DNA from: Diphasiastrum complanatum
Taxonomy: Eukaryota; Streptophyta; Lycopodiopsida; Lycopodiales; Lycopodiaceae
Assembly: GCA_029204225.1 (NCBI GenBank)
Contig: CM055098.1
Span: 2,501-66,500 of the forward strand
Reading direction: 5' to 3'
DNA: 64,000 bases
The notes beneath the pieces are model-generated. The model was not told the DNA's origin and did no database searches. It saw nothing but the letters and a program-made list of their open reading frames with translations. Positions within the stretch are counted from its first letter, which is position 1. Every line of letters begins with the position of its first letter. The position numbers were made by a program, and so were the translations under genes. Below, in pieces: positions 62,192-64,000 of this stretch.

Positions 62192-62602
62192 AGGTTATGT
62201 TGCCTATGGTGTGGTGAAAGCTTGGACCTGTTTTTGATCAGATTCCTGCCATTCCTGGAGAGCAGCTTACCTTTGAGGAGGGAGCACTTTTTGTAGGGGC
62301 ATCTGATCTCTGTGCTATCTGCATGGTTGGAGTACTGTTGGCAAGGGGAGTACAGGGAGCCAAAAAGTTTCTAATTTGAGACAAAAAATTTTGAGTCTTT
62401 TTGGACAGCCAGGACTGTAGGAGGGCGCTTTCTACAGTGGGGACTTCAGTGAAAGTTCTGAGTGGATCTTGGACAAGGGCTAGGACAGCCATACAAAGGG
62501 ATAGTTTCAAATCCAGAAGCTGAGGGTTATTGAGCAAGTGGCTGCATACCCTAGTTGGGTGAAAACCCCAGTTTGCCTTTTGTGTTTTATTTCTATCCAG
62601 CT
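62192..62602 (+). other. Untranslated leader of Copia-6
   Basis: No coding motif is seen. It contains moderately G-rich words but no clear tandem repeats, unlike the leaders of Copia-2 and Copia-5. Confidence 0.6.
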
Positions 62603-64000
62603 ATGTCTAGTCTTGCAGAGAGCATGCTGAGTGAAGCCAGCCGGCTTGATGGCACTAACTTTAGCGTATGGAAATTCAAGATCAAGAACATTCTTGAAGA
62701 CAAAGAATGTTGGAAGCTTGTGACTGGTGAGGAGCCTGTTCCAACATCTGAACTTGAACTTAAGGACTATATCAAGAGAGGGGAAAAGGCACACAGAATC
62801 ATCAACATGTCAGTGAGGGATAATGTGATTGCTCTAATCAGGTCAGCCAAAGGGCCTGTGGATGCATGGCACATTCTTTGTGCATTGTATGAGACAGCAA
62901 GTACAACCAGGTTTCTCTACTTGAAGAACAAGTTGTATACTCTCATAATGGAGACAGGGGAGACAGTTACTGATCATCTTACTAAGATTCAGGATATTAG
63001 ATATCAGCTTTCTGTACTTGGAGAGTCTATTGCTGACAAAGACTTGGTGCCAATAGTTCTGAATAGCTTGTCATATGCTTATCAGAACTTTGTGATGATG
63101 ATATCAGTGAGAGAGAAGATCCCTACCTATGAAGAAGTCTATGGTCTCTTGTTACAGGAGGAGATGAGGAGAGTTAATCTCTCCAAGAGGGAAGATTTCC
63201 AGGAGCATGCCTTTGCTTCTAAGAAGAAGCAAAATCCAGCTAAGGATAAGAAGAAAGGTAAAGGCAAGAACAAAGGAACACCACAAACACTTGAGCAAGG
63301 AATGGAGAACTTGCAGATGTCAGAAGCACAACCCTCCTCGAATACTTCTTCCACACCTCGAAGGAAGGGGAATTGCAATTACTGTGGTAAATATGGACAC
63401 TTTGCTTTTGAGTGCAGGAAGAAGCTTGCAGACCAAAAGAAGGGCACAAAGAAGCAAGGAGGAAATGTTGTTGAGAGTGTTGCAAGAGAGGAGCAGAGTG
63501 ACATAAGGCAAGCTGAGTTATTCTCTGTTGCATTGGCTTCACAAGCTACAACAGGTGGTTGGTACATTGACTCAGGTGCTTCAAAGCACATGACCCCTCA
63601 TAGGGATTGGTTTGATACCTTTGTGGGGATTAGTGATGGACAAGAGGTGTGCCTAGGTGACAACTCAACACACAAGGTCAAGGGAAAGGGCACAGTACCT
63701 GTAAAGCTTCCATCAGGAGAAGTCAAAGTCATTAAGAATGTCTTATATGTACCAGGACTTGCTAAAAATCTTCTTTCAGTAGGAGCTATTACTCAACAAA
63801 ATATGAAAGTAGAATTTGATGCTACTTCTTGTCTTGTGTTGGACTTGAGTGACAATATGAAGGTTGTGGCCAAAGGATTGCAGGAAGATAATCTATACAG
63901 GTTATACACTTCTATCCCTAGTCAGCATGCTTATACAGCAAAAGGAAGGGATGTGGATAGGTTGTGGCATGAGAGGTATGGACATCTTGGCTACCAAAGC
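62603..64000 (+). CDS. Copia-6 Gag-Pol polyprotein, open to the window edge
   Basis: 466 codons are read without stop. The start MSSLAESMLSEASRLDGTNF begins the Gag. UBN2-type helices follow, with FVMMISVREKIPTYEEVYGL. The zinc knuckle CNYCGKYGHFAFEC has correct CX2CX4HX4C spacing, near residue 258. The protease block WYIDSGASKHMTPHRDW is intact, near residue 315. NVLYVPGLAKNLLSVGAI and LWHERYGHLGY begin the pre-integrase. The ORF continues beyond the window. The start Met is chosen because it matches the Gag starts of Copia-2 and Copia-5. Confidence 0.93.
   Translation, partial: MSSLAESMLSEASRLDGTNFSVWKFKIKNILEDKECWKLVTGEEPVPTSELELKDYIKRGEKAHRIINMSVRDNVIALIRSAKGPVDAWHILCALYETASTTRFLYLKNKLYTLIMETGETVTDHLTKIQDIRYQLSVLGESIADKDLVPIVLNSLSYAYQNFVMMISVREKIPTYEEVYGLLLQEEMRRVNLSKREDFQEHAFASKKKQNPAKDKKKGKGKNKGTPQTLEQGMENLQMSEAQPSSNTSSTPRRKGNCNYCGKYGHFAFECRKKLADQKKGTKKQGGNVVESVAREEQSDIRQAELFSVALASQATTGGWYIDSGASKHMTPHRDWFDTFVGISDGQEVCLGDNSTHKVKGKGTVPVKLPSGEVKVIKNVLYVPGLAKNLLSVGAITQQNMKVEFDATSCLVLDLSDNMKVVAKGLQEDNLYRLYTSIPSQHAYTAKGRDVDRLWHERYGHLGYQS

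Larger units (their letters stand above)
61790..64000 (+). mobile_element. Ty1/copia, apparently intact where visible (Copia-6), runs off the window
   Basis: 5' LTR 61790-62179, primer site TGGTATCAGAGC 62180-62191, leader, and one open frame from 62603 to the window end. It inserted into LINE-1 ORF2. The open frame without any defect suggests a young, possibly active copy. Confidence 0.93.

Overview
The window looks like nuclear DNA of a land plant with a large, repeat-rich genome. The evidence is plant-type telomeric units (CCCTAAA), a split eukaryotic housekeeping gene with GT-AG introns, and remains of many plant-type transposable elements: Ty1/copia, Ty3/gypsy including chromodomain elements, an EN-RT LINE, a Penelope-like RT and BED-finger hAT-like elements. 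Introns near 15 kb packed with retroelements suggest a fern, gymnosperm or similar large genome. The species cannot be fixed from the sequence alone.

The only clear host gene is a NOC2 homologue (nucleolar complex protein 2, ribosome biogenesis) on the minus strand. I could place 13 exons, from 57436 down to the stop at 20602. Reading phase is preserved across all 12 introns and about 816 codons are visible. The N-terminal exon or exons lie upstream of 57436, probably beyond the window. Two introns, 42120-56935 and 26697-42015, are about 14.8 and 15.3 kb and hold most of the mobile DNA.

Layout. 1-6300: (CT)n array, short telomeric tract, a minus-strand gypsy fragment cut at that tract, a Penelope-like RT fragment and the 3' end plus LTR of a chromovirus. 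6790-12300: a gypsy gag split by a 5.26-kb LTR element with no recognisable coding sequence (LARD-like). 12300-19700: (CT)n arrays and a decayed copia with an 850-bp LTR. 20602-26696: NOC2 exons 5-13. 27480-30846: a decayed chromovirus with a 245-bp tandem duplication. 31075-41460: an older gypsy RT split by a 9.86-kb gypsy, which is itself split by an hAT-like element with an 8-bp target duplication and by a small gag-only copia with a 5-bp target duplication. 42016-42119: NOC2 exon 4. 42740-56026: BED-finger hAT-like elements and termini, several copia fragments, a scrambled LINE, a chromovirus tail and an intact non-autonomous hAT-like element. 56936-57436: NOC2 exons 1-3 of those visible. 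57858-58205: a fragment of a CW-type zinc-finger gene. 58240-61789: a LINE with long open ORF2. 61790-64000: a young-looking copia, open to the window edge, inserted in the LINE.

The most interesting signals are the hAT-like family whose ends are built from TTCGAA-centred palindromes (two copies with perfect 8-bp target duplications), the nested stack inside NOC2 introns, the Penelope-like RT, and the gene-free LARD-like element. All element names are descriptive and based on motif reading, not on database searches.
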